Assembly (NCBI GenBank): GCA_963842125.1
Contig: CAWJFE010000001.1
Span: 620,001 to 684,000 of the forward strand
Source: CAWCWK01 sp963842125
GTDB taxonomy: Bacteria; Pseudomonadota; Alphaproteobacteria; Rhizobiales; CAWCWK01
Length of the DNA: 64,000 bases
Direction: 5' to 3'
Position numbers and translations under genes: made by a program. The notes under the pieces were generated by a model. It was not told where the DNA came from. It ran no database searches and saw only the letters and a program-made list of their open reading frames with translations. Shown here one piece after another: positions 24,984 through 34,268 of the stretch; position 1 is the first letter of the stretch; each line of letters begins with the position of its first letter.

Positions 24984-25151
24984 ATTGGAAGACCCTTCGC
25001 AGTGCCGCGCGTCTCGGTGAACCGTTCGTCCTGTGGAACCGTTCGTCTTGGCGCGCACGCAACCTGCCACAGCGCGCCGCGCGGGAACACGGGCCCCGAC
25101 TGCGTCATCGCGTCGGAGGCGCGACGCGAGCGCCGCCCTATATGCACGCGC

Positions 25152-25577
25152 ATGATCGACACTGCCCAAACCGCCGAGACCGCCAACGAGACCTCCAAGT
25201 CCAAGCCGACCGTCTACTATGACGGCGCCTGCCCGCTCTGCCGCCGCGAGGTCGCCTTCTACCGCCGAGGCGCGGGCGGCGAGGCGCTCGACTGGCGGGA
25301 TGTCTCGGGAGCCGGCGAAGGGCCATCCGGAGACGAGGTGGCGCCCGGCCTCACACGGCAAGCGGCGCTGGCGCGGTTTCATGTCGGCTTGCCGGACGGG
25401 CGGCGCGTGTCGGGCGCCGAGGCCTTCCTGACGCTCTGGGAGACCCTGCCGGGATGGCGCCGGCTCGCCGGCATCAAGCGCGTGCCGGGCGCGCTGCCGG
25501 TGCTGGAGACGCTCTATAGAGGCTTTCTCCATGTCCGGCCGGTCCTGTCGGGCGCGATGCGCAGGCTCGAGCGATGA
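25152..25577 (+). CDS. DCC-family (DUF393) thiol-disulfide protein
   Basis: A 141-residue protein with the DUF393 signature VYYDGACPLCRREVAFYRR, whose CPLC resembles a thioredoxin-like redox pair, followed by DWRDVS and SGAEAFLTLWETLPGWRRLA. The family is assumed to handle thiol-disulfide exchange but has no proven substrate. It overlaps the next gene by ATGA at 25574, so the two are translationally coupled. Confidence 0.88.
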   Translation: MIDTAQTAETANETSKSKPTVYYDGACPLCRREVAFYRRGAGGEALDWRDVSGAGEGPSGDEVAPGLTRQAALARFHVGLPDGRRVSGAEAFLTLWETLPGWRRLAGIKRVPGALPVLETLYRGFLHVRPVLSGAMRRLER

Positions 25578-26842
25578 GCGCCGTATGGATCCCGACGCGC
25601 GCGGAAGGCCTGCGCCGGCTCGCCGACTTCGTGCCCCGCGCGGGTCGGGACTATGCCGCGACGCGCAATTACGACCGTGGGTCGGAGCGGCGCGAGAACG
25701 TCTCGGTCCTCTCGCCCTACCTGCGCCATCGCCTGATCTCGGAGCGTGAGGTGATCGCGGCCGTGCTGGAGCGGCACACGCCCTCGGCGGCCGAGAAATT
25801 CGTACAAGAGGTCTTCTGGCGCACCTACTGGAAGGGCTGGCTGGAGATGCGCCCTGCGCTCTGGGACCGCTACGAGAATGAGCGCGACGCAGCGCTCGCC
25901 GAGATGGAGGCGAAGGCCGGGCTGCGCACCGCCTATCGGGACGCCGTCGAGGGCCGGACCGGGATCGCCGCCTTCGATCATTGGGCGCGGGAGCTCGAAG
26001 AGGACGGCTACATCCACAACCATGCGCGGATGTGGTTCGCCAGCATCTGGCTCTATACGCTGAACCTGCCCTGGCAGCTTGGCGCCGACCTCTTCCTGCG
26101 CCGGCTGGTCGACGGCGATCCGGCGGTCAACACGCTCTCCTGGCGCTGGGTGGCGGGCTTGCAGACGCGGGGCAAGACCTATGCGGCCACGGCCGGCAAC
26201 ATCACGCGCTACACCGAGGGACGGCTCTCGGCGACAGGGCTCGCAAGCCGCGCCGAGGCGATCGAGGAGTCCGAGCCGGTGCCCGATCCCGAGCCGCTGC
26301 GAGATGCCGTCGGTCAGGCACCGGCGTGCGACGTGTTGCTGCTCCTTCACGAAGACGATCTCGGGCTGGAGACGCTCCCACTCGGTGGGGCCCGCATTCG
26401 CGGCGCCGCGCTGATGCGCCGAACGGAAGCGCGCTCCCCCCTCGCGATCGGATCACCGGCCGAGGCGTTCACGGCGGGTGCGATCGACGACACGGCGGGG
26501 CGGGCGAAGGACGCGTTCGGTCTGGCGTCCATCCTCGAGGCGGTTCCCGATGCCGGATCGTTGGTGTCGGCAGCCAAGGCCGCGAACGCCGAGGCGATCC
26601 TCTACCCCGAAGCGCCCGTCGGCCCGATCCGCGATGCGATCGAGAGCTTCCGCGATCCGCTCCGTACCTCCGGGCTCGATCTCGTCGCACTGAGGAGGCC
26701 GTGGGACGCAGCCGCGTGGCCGCACGCCACCCATGGTTTCTTCCGGCTGAAGAAGCAGATCCCTGCGCTCCTTCACGCGGAGGGGCTCGCCCCCGAGCCT
26801 TCGCCGCCCCGCACAAAGACCACACGCAAAGCGCAGCGATAG
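25574..26842 (+). CDS. Photolyase/cryptochrome-like FAD-binding protein, domain order reversed
   Basis: A 422-residue protein. Residues ~10-215 correspond to the photolyase C-terminal FAD-binding helical domain: RDYAATRNYDRG, SVLSPYLRHRL, EKFVQEVFWRTYWKGWLE, HNHARMWFASIWLYTLNLPW, DPAVNTLSWRWVAGLQTRGKTY. Residues ~235-395 (CDVLLLLHEDDLGLETLP ... SLVSAAKAANAEAILYPEAPVGPIRD ... WPHATHGFFRLKKQIP) look like an alpha/beta domain that in normal photolyases comes first. The order is thus FAD domain then Rossmann-like domain. It may repair DNA or sense blue light. A basic tail follows. Confidence 0.82.
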   Translation: MSAVWIPTRAEGLRRLADFVPRAGRDYAATRNYDRGSERRENVSVLSPYLRHRLISEREVIAAVLERHTPSAAEKFVQEVFWRTYWKGWLEMRPALWDRYENERDAALAEMEAKAGLRTAYRDAVEGRTGIAAFDHWARELEEDGYIHNHARMWFASIWLYTLNLPWQLGADLFLRRLVDGDPAVNTLSWRWVAGLQTRGKTYAATAGNITRYTEGRLSATGLASRAEAIEESEPVPDPEPLRDAVGQAPACDVLLLLHEDDLGLETLPLGGARIRGAALMRRTEARSPLAIGSPAEAFTAGAIDDTAGRAKDAFGLASILEAVPDAGSLVSAAKAANAEAILYPEAPVGPIRDAIESFRDPLRTSGLDLVALRRPWDAAAWPHATHGFFRLKKQIPALLHAEGLAPEPSPPRTKTTRKAQR

Positions 26843-26849
26843 GGTCCGT

Positions 26850-27437
26850 CTAGAGCGAAGCCGCAGCGCGGGCGGCCTGGTCGTAATGGCCGGAGAGGGC
26901 GCGCATGAGGGCTGCGAGGTTGGTGAGCTCCGTCTCGTCGACGTTCATCGCTTTAAGCACCTTCACGAGGAGCGCCTCGCGCACCTCACGATAGCGCTGA
27001 CAGGCGGCCTCGCCCTCAGTCGTGATCTCGACCGACTTCTCCTTGCCGCGCTTGCCCGACGAGACGAGGCCGGCCCGCTCCAGCTTCTTCAGCGCGTAGG
27101 AGACGGTGTGCGTGTCCTCGATGTTGAGGATGGTGCAGATATCGGAGAGCGTCTTTGGCCGGCCCCGATGGTTGACCGTGTGAAGGAGGAAGACGTCGAG
27201 CGGAGCGAGCCCGTCGACGCCGGCCGCCTTCATGCAGCGCACCATCCAGCGCGAGAACGCGTTCTGCGTCATGGTCAGCGCGAACTCGACCTCCGAGAGC
27301 GCCGGCATGGCGCCCTCGGCAAGATGCGATGAGGAGACGATCGGCCCGATCTGACTGCCGCTCGCGACGAGGCTGAGGAGTTGCGAGACGCGGGTCTCGG
27401 GCATCGTCCTGTCCTTCGCGGAGGGATCGTCGCTCAT
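26850..27437 (-). CDS. MarR-type winged-helix regulator
   Basis: A 195-residue regulator. The winged helix (~95-160: PLDVFLLHTVNHRGRPKTLSDICTILNIEDTHTVSYALKKLERAGLVSSGKRGKEKSVEIT) is MarR-like, with long helical flanks for dimerisation. The ATG overlaps the stop of dctM (ATGA), so it is the last gene of the TRAP operon. Proteins of this kind accompany hydantoinase and TRAP genes, so it probably senses the transported compound and controls both divergent operons from the 30.35-30.54 kb region. Confidence 0.85.
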   Translation of the reverse strand: MSDDPSAKDRTMPETRVSQLLSLVASGSQIGPIVSSSHLAEGAMPALSEVEFALTMTQNAFSRWMVRCMKAAGVDGLAPLDVFLLHTVNHRGRPKTLSDICTILNIEDTHTVSYALKKLERAGLVSSGKRGKEKSVEITTEGEAACQRYREVREALLVKVLKAMNVDETELTNLAALMRALSGHYDQAARAAASL

Positions 27438-28738
27438 CGCGCGCTCATCGTGGTCGGCAGCCAGGTCGCGATGCCCGGGAAGGCGACGAGGAGGACGCAG
27501 GCGAGGACGAGGATGAGGAAGAAGGGCAGCGCGTATGCGGCGAGCGTGAAGATGTTCTTGCCCGTCAGCCCCTGCAGCACGAAGAGGTTGAAGCCGACGG
27601 GCGGCGTGATCTGGCTCATCTCGACGACGATGACGAGGAAGATGCCGAACCAGATGAGGTCGAAGCCGGCGGCCTCGATCATCGGCAGCACGATCGAGGT
27701 CGTCAGCACGACGATGGAGATGCCGTCCAGGAAGCAGCCCATGACGATGAAGAAGAGCGTCAGGGCGAAGAGGAGCGCGTAGGGCGAGAGCTCCATCGCC
27801 GCGATCCAGGCCGCGAGATCGCGCGGGATTCCGGTATAGCCCATCGTGACGGTGAGGATGTGTGCGCCGATGAGGATGAGGACGATCATGGCCGAGACCT
27901 TGGCCGCGCCCGACAGACCCTCCGAGAAGGTGCGCCAAGAGAGCGTGCCCGAGACCCAGGAGAGGATGAGGGCGAGCGCGACGCCGATGGCAGCCGCTTC
28001 GGTCGGCGCCGCAAGGCCGGTATAGATCGAGCCGATGACGCCGACGATCAGCCCCGCGACGGGGAGGAGACGGCGGCTGGCGCGCAGCTTGTCGAGGAAG
28101 GGAATGGGCGGTTCGGGGTCCGGCATCTTCGCGGCGTTCATCCAGGACCAGGCGATGACATAGGTCATGAAGAGCCCGGCCAGCATGATGCCGGGCAGGA
28201 CGCCGGCCATAAAGAGCCGCGCGATCGACTGCTCGGTCGCGGCGCCATAGACGATGAGGATGATGGAGGGCGGGATGAGAAGGCCGAGCGTGCCGGAGCC
28301 TGCGAGCGTGCCGATCGCGATCCGCTCGTCATAGCCCCTCGCCCTCAATTCGGGCAGCGAGATGCGCCCGACCGTGGCCGTCGTCGCGGCCGAGGAGCCC
28401 GACACGGCGGCGAAGAGCGCGCAGCCGGCGATGTTGGTGTGGAGAAGCCGGCCCGGCAATCGCCCGAGCCAGGGGCTGAGGCCGGCGAACATGTCCTCCG
28501 AGAGCCGGGAGCGAAAGAGGATCTCGCCCATCCAGATGAAGAGCGGGAGCGCCGTGAGGTCCCATTTGTTGATCGAGGCCCAGATCGCGGTCGCGGCGAC
28601 CGTGCCGCTCGGCACCGTCGTCAGGAGCGCGATACCGGCCACGCCGACCAGCATCAGGCTGAGCGCGACCCAAAGGCCGAGGGCGAGCGAGACGAGGAGG
28701 CCGCCGGCCAGAAGGAGGGGGACGAGTGCGCCGTCCAT
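27434..28738 (-). CDS. dctM: TRAP transporter large permease (DctM)
   Basis: A 434-residue inner-membrane protein with 12 or so hydrophobic helices. Typical blocks include LPLFIWMGEILFRS, GCALFAAVSGSSAATTATVGRISLPEL and LIPPSIILIVYGAATEQSI. With the small permease and the binding protein it imports an anionic or polar substrate using the sodium gradient. Gene order dctP-dctQ-dctM-marR runs on the minus strand with tight spacing. Confidence 0.95.
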   Translation of the reverse strand: MDGALVPLLLAGGLLVSLALGLWVALSLMLVGVAGIALLTTVPSGTVAATAIWASINKWDLTALPLFIWMGEILFRSRLSEDMFAGLSPWLGRLPGRLLHTNIAGCALFAAVSGSSAATTATVGRISLPELRARGYDERIAIGTLAGSGTLGLLIPPSIILIVYGAATEQSIARLFMAGVLPGIMLAGLFMTYVIAWSWMNAAKMPDPEPPIPFLDKLRASRRLLPVAGLIVGVIGSIYTGLAAPTEAAAIGVALALILSWVSGTLSWRTFSEGLSGAAKVSAMIVLILIGAHILTVTMGYTGIPRDLAAWIAAMELSPYALLFALTLFFIVMGCFLDGISIVVLTTSIVLPMIEAAGFDLIWFGIFLVIVVEMSQITPPVGFNLFVLQGLTGKNIFTLAAYALPFFLILVLACVLLVAFPGIATWLPTTMSAR

Positions 28739-29302
28739 CTATTCGCTCCCTGCGAGCGGTGGCTGCACCGCCGTCGTGGCGGCCTCGAAGCCCGGCCGTC
28801 CGGTGCGCAGCGTGAGCGCGAACTCGTCGAGAAGGGCGAGCGTGAAGACGGCGAATCCGAGGGTGAGGATCGCCTGCGGTATCCAGAGCGGATAGGCGAC
28901 GAGACCGTAGGAGCGCTCATCGAAGCGGAGCGCGTCGGCCGTGAGGTCCCAGAGGTGATAGGTCGCGAAAGCGACGAGGAGAAGCGCAGCGAGGAGGACG
29001 AGGGCGTTCATGGCGCGTCTGAGGCTCGCCGGCACGTTCTCGACGAGGAGGGAGACGCGCACATGGGTGCCCGACTTCAGCGCCGGGCCGAGCGCCAGCG
29101 CCGTCGCCGCGACGAGGAGGAATCCGCCGAGCTCGGTCAGCGACGGGATGATGATGCCCATCGGCGCCTGCCCGACGAGGCGCAGCAGCGCATCGAAGAG
29201 CCGGAGCAGAACCTGAGCGACCACGAGGCCGGCGATGAGGGCGAGGCAGGCGCAGGCGAGCGCGTGCGAGGCCTTGTAAACGTGGGTGAGCAAGGCACGC
29301 AT
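28739..29302 (-). CDS. dctQ: TRAP transporter small permease (DctQ)
   Basis: A 187-residue protein with four membrane helices, the DctQ pattern, including SLTELGGFLLVAATALALGPALKSGTHVRVSLL, which carries the conserved G-x-HVRV block. The start is ATG 29302; a longer frame would extend into the gap after dctP. Its stop directly abuts the dctM start. It stabilises the large permease. Confidence 0.9.
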   Translation of the reverse strand: MRALLTHVYKASHALACACLALIAGLVVAQVLLRLFDALLRLVGQAPMGIIIPSLTELGGFLLVAATALALGPALKSGTHVRVSLLVENVPASLRRAMNALVLLAALLLVAFATYHLWDLTADALRFDERSYGLVAYPLWIPQAILTLGFAVFTLALLDEFALTLRTGRPGFEAATTAVQPPLAGSE

Positions 29303-29385
29303 GGCGCGTGGGCCTCCGGTCGCTGGAGCGGCGGTGTCGGATGCGAAAGCGCCCGCCCCGAGGGATCGGGACGGGCACGGGTCGA

Positions 29386-30348
29386 CTACTGGCGGTAGGC
29401 TTCGAGGACGGCCGCGCCGGTCTCGCCGGCCTCGGCCTCCCACTCGGCGGCCATGGTCGCGCCGACCTCGGTCATGGCGCTCATCAGGGCCTCGGTCGGG
29501 GCGGAGACGTCGATGCCGTTGTCGCGCAGCTCCTGCGTCTTGGCCTCGGTCTCGGCGGCCGACATCTCCCAGCCGCGCGTCTCGGCAGCGGCGGCGGCGG
29601 TCATGAGGGCCTCGCGCTCGGCGTCGGTGAGGGCCTCGAGCGCCTCGGTGTTCACGACCACCATGTTCTTGGGCAGCCAGGCCTGGGTGTCGACATAGTG
29701 GGTCAGGAAGTCCCAGACCTTCTGGTTGGCGCCGGTCGAGGGCGAGGTGATCATCGCGTCGACGCGGCCCGTGGAGAAGGCGGTCGGGATGTCGGGCACC
29801 TCGACCTGTGTCGGGATCGCGCCGACGAGCTGCGCCAGGCGCTCGGTCGCCGCGTTATAGGCGCGGAACTTCACGCCCTCGAGCGCCGAGATGTCCTCGA
29901 CGGCGGTCTTGGCATAGACGCCCTGGGGCGGCCACGGCACGGCGTAGAGGAAGGTGAGGCCTTGGTTTGCGAGCGCTTCCTCGAGGGCGGGCTTCTGCGC
30001 ATCGTAGAGCGCCTTGGCCTCCTCATAGGAGGTTGCGACGAAGGGAATGGCGTCGAGGCCGAAGATCGGGTCCTCGTTGGCGAGGCGCGAGACGAGAAGC
30101 TCGCCGATGGGCGCGAGGCCGCGGCGGACCGAGTTCTTGATCTCGGGGTGCGCGAAGAGGGATCCGGCCGAATGGACCGTGATGTCGAACGCGCCATCCG
30201 TCGCCTCGCGGATCTCATCGGCCATCTGGATGATGTTGGCCGTGTGGAAGGTCGAATCGCCATAGGGCGTCGGCATGTCCCACTCGGCGGCGAGTGCGGG
30301 GGCGGTGATGGCCGTGGCCGCGATCAGGCTCAGCGCGAAGGTCTTCAT
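29386..30348 (-). CDS. dctP: TRAP transporter substrate-binding protein (DctP)
   Basis: A 320-residue periplasmic binding protein. The signal peptide is MKTFALSLIAATAITAPALA with cleavage before AEWD. The mature part has the DctP landmarks: SAGSLFAHPEIKNSVRRG, the ligand-contacting Arg region EGVKFRAYNAATERL, and DIPTAFSTGRVDAMITSPST. A GAGGAG ribosome site lies just upstream. The ligand is unknown; the divergent hydantoinase/oxoprolinase gene hints at a cyclic amide or related compound. Confidence 0.93.
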   Translation of the reverse strand: MKTFALSLIAATAITAPALAAEWDMPTPYGDSTFHTANIIQMADEIREATDGAFDITVHSAGSLFAHPEIKNSVRRGLAPIGELLVSRLANEDPIFGLDAIPFVATSYEEAKALYDAQKPALEEALANQGLTFLYAVPWPPQGVYAKTAVEDISALEGVKFRAYNAATERLAQLVGAIPTQVEVPDIPTAFSTGRVDAMITSPSTGANQKVWDFLTHYVDTQAWLPKNMVVVNTEALEALTDAEREALMTAAAAAETRGWEMSAAETEAKTQELRDNGIDVSAPTEALMSAMTEVGATMAAEWEAEAGETGAAVLEAYRQ

Positions 30349-30471
30349 CTGGTCTCTCCTCGAAGGGCATCCAACGATCTGCGATTCGCGTGGCAGTCGT
30401 CCATGATGCAAAGGTTTCCCGGCGGGTTGCCCCCGCTCGATATCAGAACGATGACGCAATAAAAGCATTTC

Positions 30472-30487
30472 GTCAACAAATTGACGT
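30472..30487. promoter_or_regulatory. Palindrome in the divergent TRAP/hydantoinase promoter region
   Basis: CGTCAA-CAAA-TTGACG is a perfect 6-bp inverted repeat in the A+T-rich intergenic region. A second, GATCT-GTTTTTT-AGATC, starts at 30490. TTGATC (30488) and TAGCCT (30511) at 17-bp spacing could be the hydantoinase promoter. The position suits binding of the MarR-type regulator encoded at 26850-27437. Confidence 0.5.
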
Positions 30488-30543
30488 TGATCTGTTTTTT
30501 AGATCGGTCTAGCCTTCGATTGATCTTGGGAAGGATGTGGAAC

Positions 30544-33500
30544 ATGAACGACGCGCGCACAACCGGGCTGTGGGACTTCTGGGTCGATCGGGGCGGCACG
30601 TTCACCGACATCGTCGCGCGCAAGCCCGATGGCAGCATGGCACTGCACAAGGTGCTCTCCGAGAACCCCGAAGCCTATCGCGATGCCGCCGTCCACGGCA
30701 TTCGCGAGATGCTGGGGCTCAGTGCCGGCGAGACGATCCCGGCGGGCACGGTCGGCGCGGTCAAGATGGGCACCACGGTCGCGACCAACGCGCTGCTGGA
30801 GCGCAAGGGCGACCGCACGCTCCTCCTCATCACCCGGGGCTTTCGCGACGCGCTTCGCATCGGCTATCAGGCGCGGCCCGACATCTTCGCCAAGGAGATC
30901 ATACTGCCGGAGATGGTCTACGACCGGGTCGTCGAGATCGACGAGCGGGTCCGCTCCGACGGCACGGTCGAGGCGTCGCCGGACGAAGCCGAGGTCCGCG
31001 CCGCCGTCGAGGCGGCCCAAGCGGACGGCATCCAGTCCGTCGCCATCGTCTTCATGCACGCCTTCCAGCATCCTGAGCACGAGGCCGAGGTCGCACGGAT
31101 CGTGCGCGGCATGGGCGTGCCCCAGGTCTCGGTCAGCCACGAATGCTCGCCCCTCATCAAGCTCGTCGGGCGCGGCGACACGACGGTGGTCGACGCCTAT
31201 CTCTCGCCGATCCTGAGGCGCTACGTGGCGCAGGTGGCCGAGGAGCTGGGCGCGGACGATCCGGGCAACGCGACCCGTCTGATGTTCATGCAATCGTCGG
31301 GCGGGCTGACGGATGCCGACCTTTTCCAGGGCAAGGACGCGATCCTCTCGGGGCCGGCCGGCGGCGTGGTCGCCGGTGCGCGCACGGCCGAGATGGCCGG
31401 TTTCCCGCGCATGATCGGCTTCGACATGGGCGGCACCTCGACCGACGTCTCGCACTATGACGGGGAGTACGAGCGCGCCTTCGAGACCGAGGTCGCGGGC
31501 GTTCGCATGCGCGCGCCGATGATGCACATCCACACGGTCGCGGCCGGCGGCGGATCGCTCCTCCAATACGACGGCGCGCGCTACCGCGTCGGGCCCGAGA
31601 GCGCCGGCGCCAATCCCGGCCCCGTCTGCTATCGGCGCGGCGGGCCGCTCGCCGTCACCGACGCCAACGTGATGCTGGGCAAGCTGAAGCCGCAGTTCTT
31701 CCCCAAGATCTTCGGTCCCGAGCAGAACGAGCCGCTCGACGCCGACGCCGTGCGCACCGCCTTCGAGGCGCTGACCGAGGAGATCGGCGACGGACGTTCT
31801 CCGGAAGAGGTCGCGGAGGGCTTCTTGACCATCGCGGTCGAGAACATGGCCAACGCCATCAAGACGGTCTCGGTTCAGCGCGGCTACGACGTGACGGGCT
31901 ACGTCGCTCAACTGCTTCGGCGGTGCGGGCGGCCAGCACGCCTGCCTCGTCGCCGATTCGCTCGGCATGTCGAAGGTGCTCATCCACCCCTATTCGGGCG
32001 TCCTGTCGGCCTATGGCATGGGCCTCGCCGACATCCGCGCCAACCGCCAGGCGAGCGTGGTCACGCGCCTCGACGACGCGCTCTTGCCGCACCTCGACGA
32101 ACTGCGCGAGGGGCTGGCGGCCGAGAACGTGGCCGAGCTCGAAGCGCAGGGTCTCGATGGCGCCGACATCACCCATCTCCCCAAGGCGCATTTGCGCTAC
32201 GAGGGCACCGACACCGTCCTCTTCGTGCCGCTCGGCGCGCAGTCGGACATGGTCTCCGCGTTCGAGAAGGCCCACAAGGCGCAGTTCGGCTTCGCGATGG
32301 AGGGCAAGCCCGTCGTCGTCGAGGCGATCGAGGTCGAGAGCGTCGGCGGCGGCGCGGACGCGACCGAAGCGGAACTCGACCTCGCATCGCAGCGATCGAC
32401 CCGAGCCGACCGAGCGGCTCGACATCTTCACCGCGCGGCCAGTCCCACGCGGCCGGTGCCTGGCTGCGCGCGCAGCTCTGCCGCCCGGCCACATCGTCTC
32501 AGGCCCGGCGATCATCATCGAGCCGACGCAGACCATCGTCGTCGAGCCGGGCTGGCGGGCGGAGGTGACCAAGCTCGACCACATCGTGCTCACCCGCGTG
32601 GAGGCGCTTCGGTCCCAGGCCGCGCTCGGCACGGACGTCGACCCGGTCATGCTCGAGGTCTTCAACAACCTCTTCATGTCGATCGCCGAGCAGATGGGCG
32701 TGACGCTGGAGAACACGGCCTATTCGGTCAACATCAAGGAGCGGCTCGACTTCTCCTGCGCGGTGTTCGACGCCGACGGGCGACCTCGTCGCCAATGCGC
32801 CGCACATGCCGGTGCACCTGGGCTCCATGGACCGCTCGGTCGAGGCGATCATCCGCCAGAACGGGGCGAGGTGCGCCCCGGCGACGTCTTCGCACTGAAC
32901 GCGCCCTATAATGGCGGCACGCACCTGCCCGACATCACGGTCGTGACGCCGGTGTTCTCGGACGACGGGACGGAGATCCTCTTCTGCGTCGCCTCGCGCG
33001 GCCACCACGCCGATGTCGGCGGCACGACGCCGGGCTCGATGTCTCCGCTCGCCACGACGGTCGACGAGGAGGGCGTGCTCTTCGACAACTTCCAGCTCGT
33101 CGACCAGGGCACGTTCCGCGAGGACGCGCTGACCGTGCTCCTCACGAACCACGCCTATCCGGCGCGCAACTCGACGCAGAACATCGCCGACCTGAAGGCG
33201 CAGATCGCGGCCAACGAGAAGGGCGTCGCGGAGCTGCAGGAAGATGGTCGGCCAGTTCGGGCTCGACGTCGTCCAGGCCTACATGGGCCACGTGCAGGAC
33301 AACGCCGACGAGAGCGTGCGCCGCGCTGCTCGACAGGCTGGAGGACGGGGCGTTCGAATACCCGACCGATCAGGGCGCCGTCATCAAGGTGCGCATCACG
33401 ATCGACCGGGAGGCGCGGCGCGCCAAGGTCGACTTCACCGGCACGTCGGGCATCCAGCCGACGGCAATTTCAACGCGCCCGAGCCCGTCGCACGGGCGGC

Positions 33501-34185
33501 CGTGCTCTACGTCTTCCGCGTCCTGGTCGACGATGCGATCCCGATGAACGCCGGCTGCCTGCAGCCCCATCGACATCGTCATCCCCGAGGGCTCCATGCT
33601 GCGGCCCGACTATCCGGCGGCGGTGGTGGCGGGCAACGTCGAGACGAGCCAGCACGTCACCAACGCGCTCTTCGGCGCGCTCGAAGCCATGGCGGCCAGC
33701 CAGGGCACGATGAACAACCTCACCTTCGGCAACGCCACCTATCAGTATTACGAGACGATCTGTTCAGGGTCACCGGCCGGGCGCACCCCGATGGCACCGG
33801 CTGGAACGGCACGTCGGGCGTGCACGTCCACATGACCAATTCGCGCCTCACCGACCCCGAGATCCTGGAGCACCGCTATCCGGTGCTGCTGGAGGATTTC
33901 CACATCCGCGAGGGCTCGGGCGGGCGCGGACGCTGGTCGGCCGGCGACGGCACGCTGCGCCGCATCCGCTTCCTCGAGGAGATGAGCTGCGCCATTCTCG
34001 CCTCTCATCGCACCATCCGGCCGCATGGGCTGGAGGGCGGCGAGCCGGGCGAGCTCGGCCGCACCGAGGTGCGCCGCGCGGACGGCACGATCGAAGTCCT
34101 CGGTGGCACCGACGAGACGGTGCTGAAGACCGGCGAGGCCGTCACCGTCATCACCCCGACGGGCGGCGGCTTCGGCGCGGCCTAG
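30544..34185 (+). pseudogene. Hydantoinase/5-oxoprolinase (fused HyuA-HyuB) with many frameshifts
   Basis: Re-joined, the gene would encode ~1213 residues: an ATP-binding HyuA half (FWVDRGGTFTDIVARKPDG, VKMGTTVATNALLER, SGPAGGVVAGAR, IGFDMGGTSTDVSHY) fused to a HyuB half (DPVMLEVFNNLFMSIAEQMG, NAPYNGGTHLPDI, GREGSGG-like end). The family opens 5-oxoproline or hydantoin rings with ATP. The first 1.36 kb is clean. From ~31906 onward I count at least nine reading-frame changes (about 31906, 32395, 32780, 32868, 33240, 33328, 33462, 33563, 33780) and perhaps two more near 32430-32480. No nonsense codon interrupts the re-joined frame, so sequencing indels or very recent decay are both possible. 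Confidence 0.85.
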
Positions 34186-34268
34186 GCAGGGCGCACGCGC
34201 GCGCCTCTTCCATTGCGCGCGCCACATGGTAGAGCCTCGCGGCATTCTCCACGCGCAGGCCCGCCCCC

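Noticed and set aside
21525..25151. Long plus-strand frame running from punA into the DUF393 gene
   Set aside because: It is antisense to the TadG-like and renalase-like genes; only the last 141 codons (from 25152) are a real gene.
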